Shown here one piece after another: positions 58,050 to 58,260 of a DNA stretch of 58,260 nucleotides (within the stretch, counting starts at the first letter, position 1; each line of letters starts with the position of its first letter). Position numbers and translations under genes: made by a program. The notes under the pieces are model-generated. The model saw nothing but the letters and a program-made list of their open reading frames with translations, ran no database searches and had not been told where the DNA came from. Origin of the DNA: Sphingomonas sp. ERG5 (GTDB lineage: Bacteria > Pseudomonadota > Alphaproteobacteria > Sphingomonadales > Sphingomonadaceae); contig NZ_JSXI01000060.1 in NCBI RefSeq assembly GCF_000803065.1, positions 1 through 58,260 on the forward strand, given 5' to 3'.

Positions 58050-58260
58050 ATGGCCGCCGCTACCCTTGATGGGATGGACTTTGGTCATCGTCGGCGCACG
58101 CGCGGCCGCCATGGCGCGCGCTGGCTGGTCGTGGCTGGCATCGCGCTCGCCGGGTTGATCGTCGCGGTCACCTTCCTGCGCGGCATCACGGTCACCGAAC
58201 GGCCCAACGAGATGAAGACCACGCGAGTGATCCTCCCCCCGCCACCGCCGCCGCCACCCC
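58050..58260 (+). CDS. TonB-family energy transducer, partial at the window edge
   Basis: The first 70 residues are visible: a basic start (FGHRRRTRGRHGARWLVVAG), a membrane anchor of about 22 residues, and a proline run starting VILPPPPPPPP, the hallmark of TonB linkers. The gene continues beyond 58260. With ExbB-like and ExbD genes directly upstream it completes a dedicated energy-transducing complex for the TpsB locus. The C-terminal domain cannot be judged here. Confidence 0.82.
   Translation, partial: MAAATLDGMDFGHRRRTRGRHGARWLVVAGIALAGLIVAVTFLRGITVTERPNEMKTTRVILPPPPPPPP

Overview
The window looks like a chromosomal segment of a sphingomonad (Alphaproteobacteria, Sphingomonadales, most likely Sphingomonas or a close relative). 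This rests on strong G/C preference at third codon positions, a SciP/DUF1153 cell-cycle regulator, a serC-serA pair with a structured leader, hisZ-purA, Ku plus a multidomain LigD, a carotenoid oxygenase, and copies of two palindromic dispersed repeat families. I identified the genes by reading proteins and motifs, without any database search.

Layout. 1-8.4 kb: a LOG-family hydrolase, an extensin-like lipoprotein, serC-serA, hisZ-purA, and two small exported proteins. 8.4-12.7 kb: an iron/heme-type uptake locus (TonB-dependent receptor plus TonB, divergent from a DUF4198 protein and an EF-hand protein) with a Fur-like box in the shared promoter. 12.7-16.9 kb: a tight minus-strand run dnaJ-like, BrkB, fabI, VOC protein, aroC. 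17-20.5 kb: transglutaminase and a circularly permuted ATP-grasp/alpha-E fusion. 21-23.8 kb: a TetR regulator divergent from a carotenoid oxygenase, then a VOC protein. 23.8-27.3 kb: ku-ligD, with a dispersed palindrome read in frame inside ligD. 27.4-34.6 kb: pdxH, a cation diffusion facilitator, a PhzF-like protein, a serine hydrolase, mnmA, sciP, two GlsB/YeaQ membrane proteins and a SIMPL protein. 34.8-39.2 kb: an RND efflux adaptor and pump. 39.2-45.8 kb: DUF445, a HAD phosphatase, an Mla-type lipid transport operon (MlaE with STAS, MlaF, MlaD, lipoprotein) and a periplasmic cyclophilin.

45.8-50.2 kb is an accessory patch beside a tRNA-Ser gene. It holds an AbiTii-domain protein, an A/T-richer membrane protein, and a scar of a conjugative element (a 5'-truncated CopG-like gene overlapping a 3'-truncated trbB), followed by nadC and a carboxymuconolactone-decarboxylase/HxlR pair with a very regular operator.

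50.3 kb to the right edge is the most interesting part. A TonB protein, an STN-domain protein that has a TonB-like C-terminus instead of a receptor barrel, a FecI-type sigma factor, a FecR-type anti-sigma factor and a sensorless AraC-type regulator precede a TpsB (FhaC/ShlB) outer-membrane transporter. This is followed by an ExbB proton channel carrying a large periplasmic DUF2341/LamG-like domain, ExbD and a second TonB that runs off the window. I read it as a cell-surface-signalling module tied to an energised two-partner secretion system, similar in parts to the Pseudomonas aeruginosa PUMA3 (Vre) and PdtA/PdtB-ExbBD genes. No TpsA exoprotein is visible in the window.
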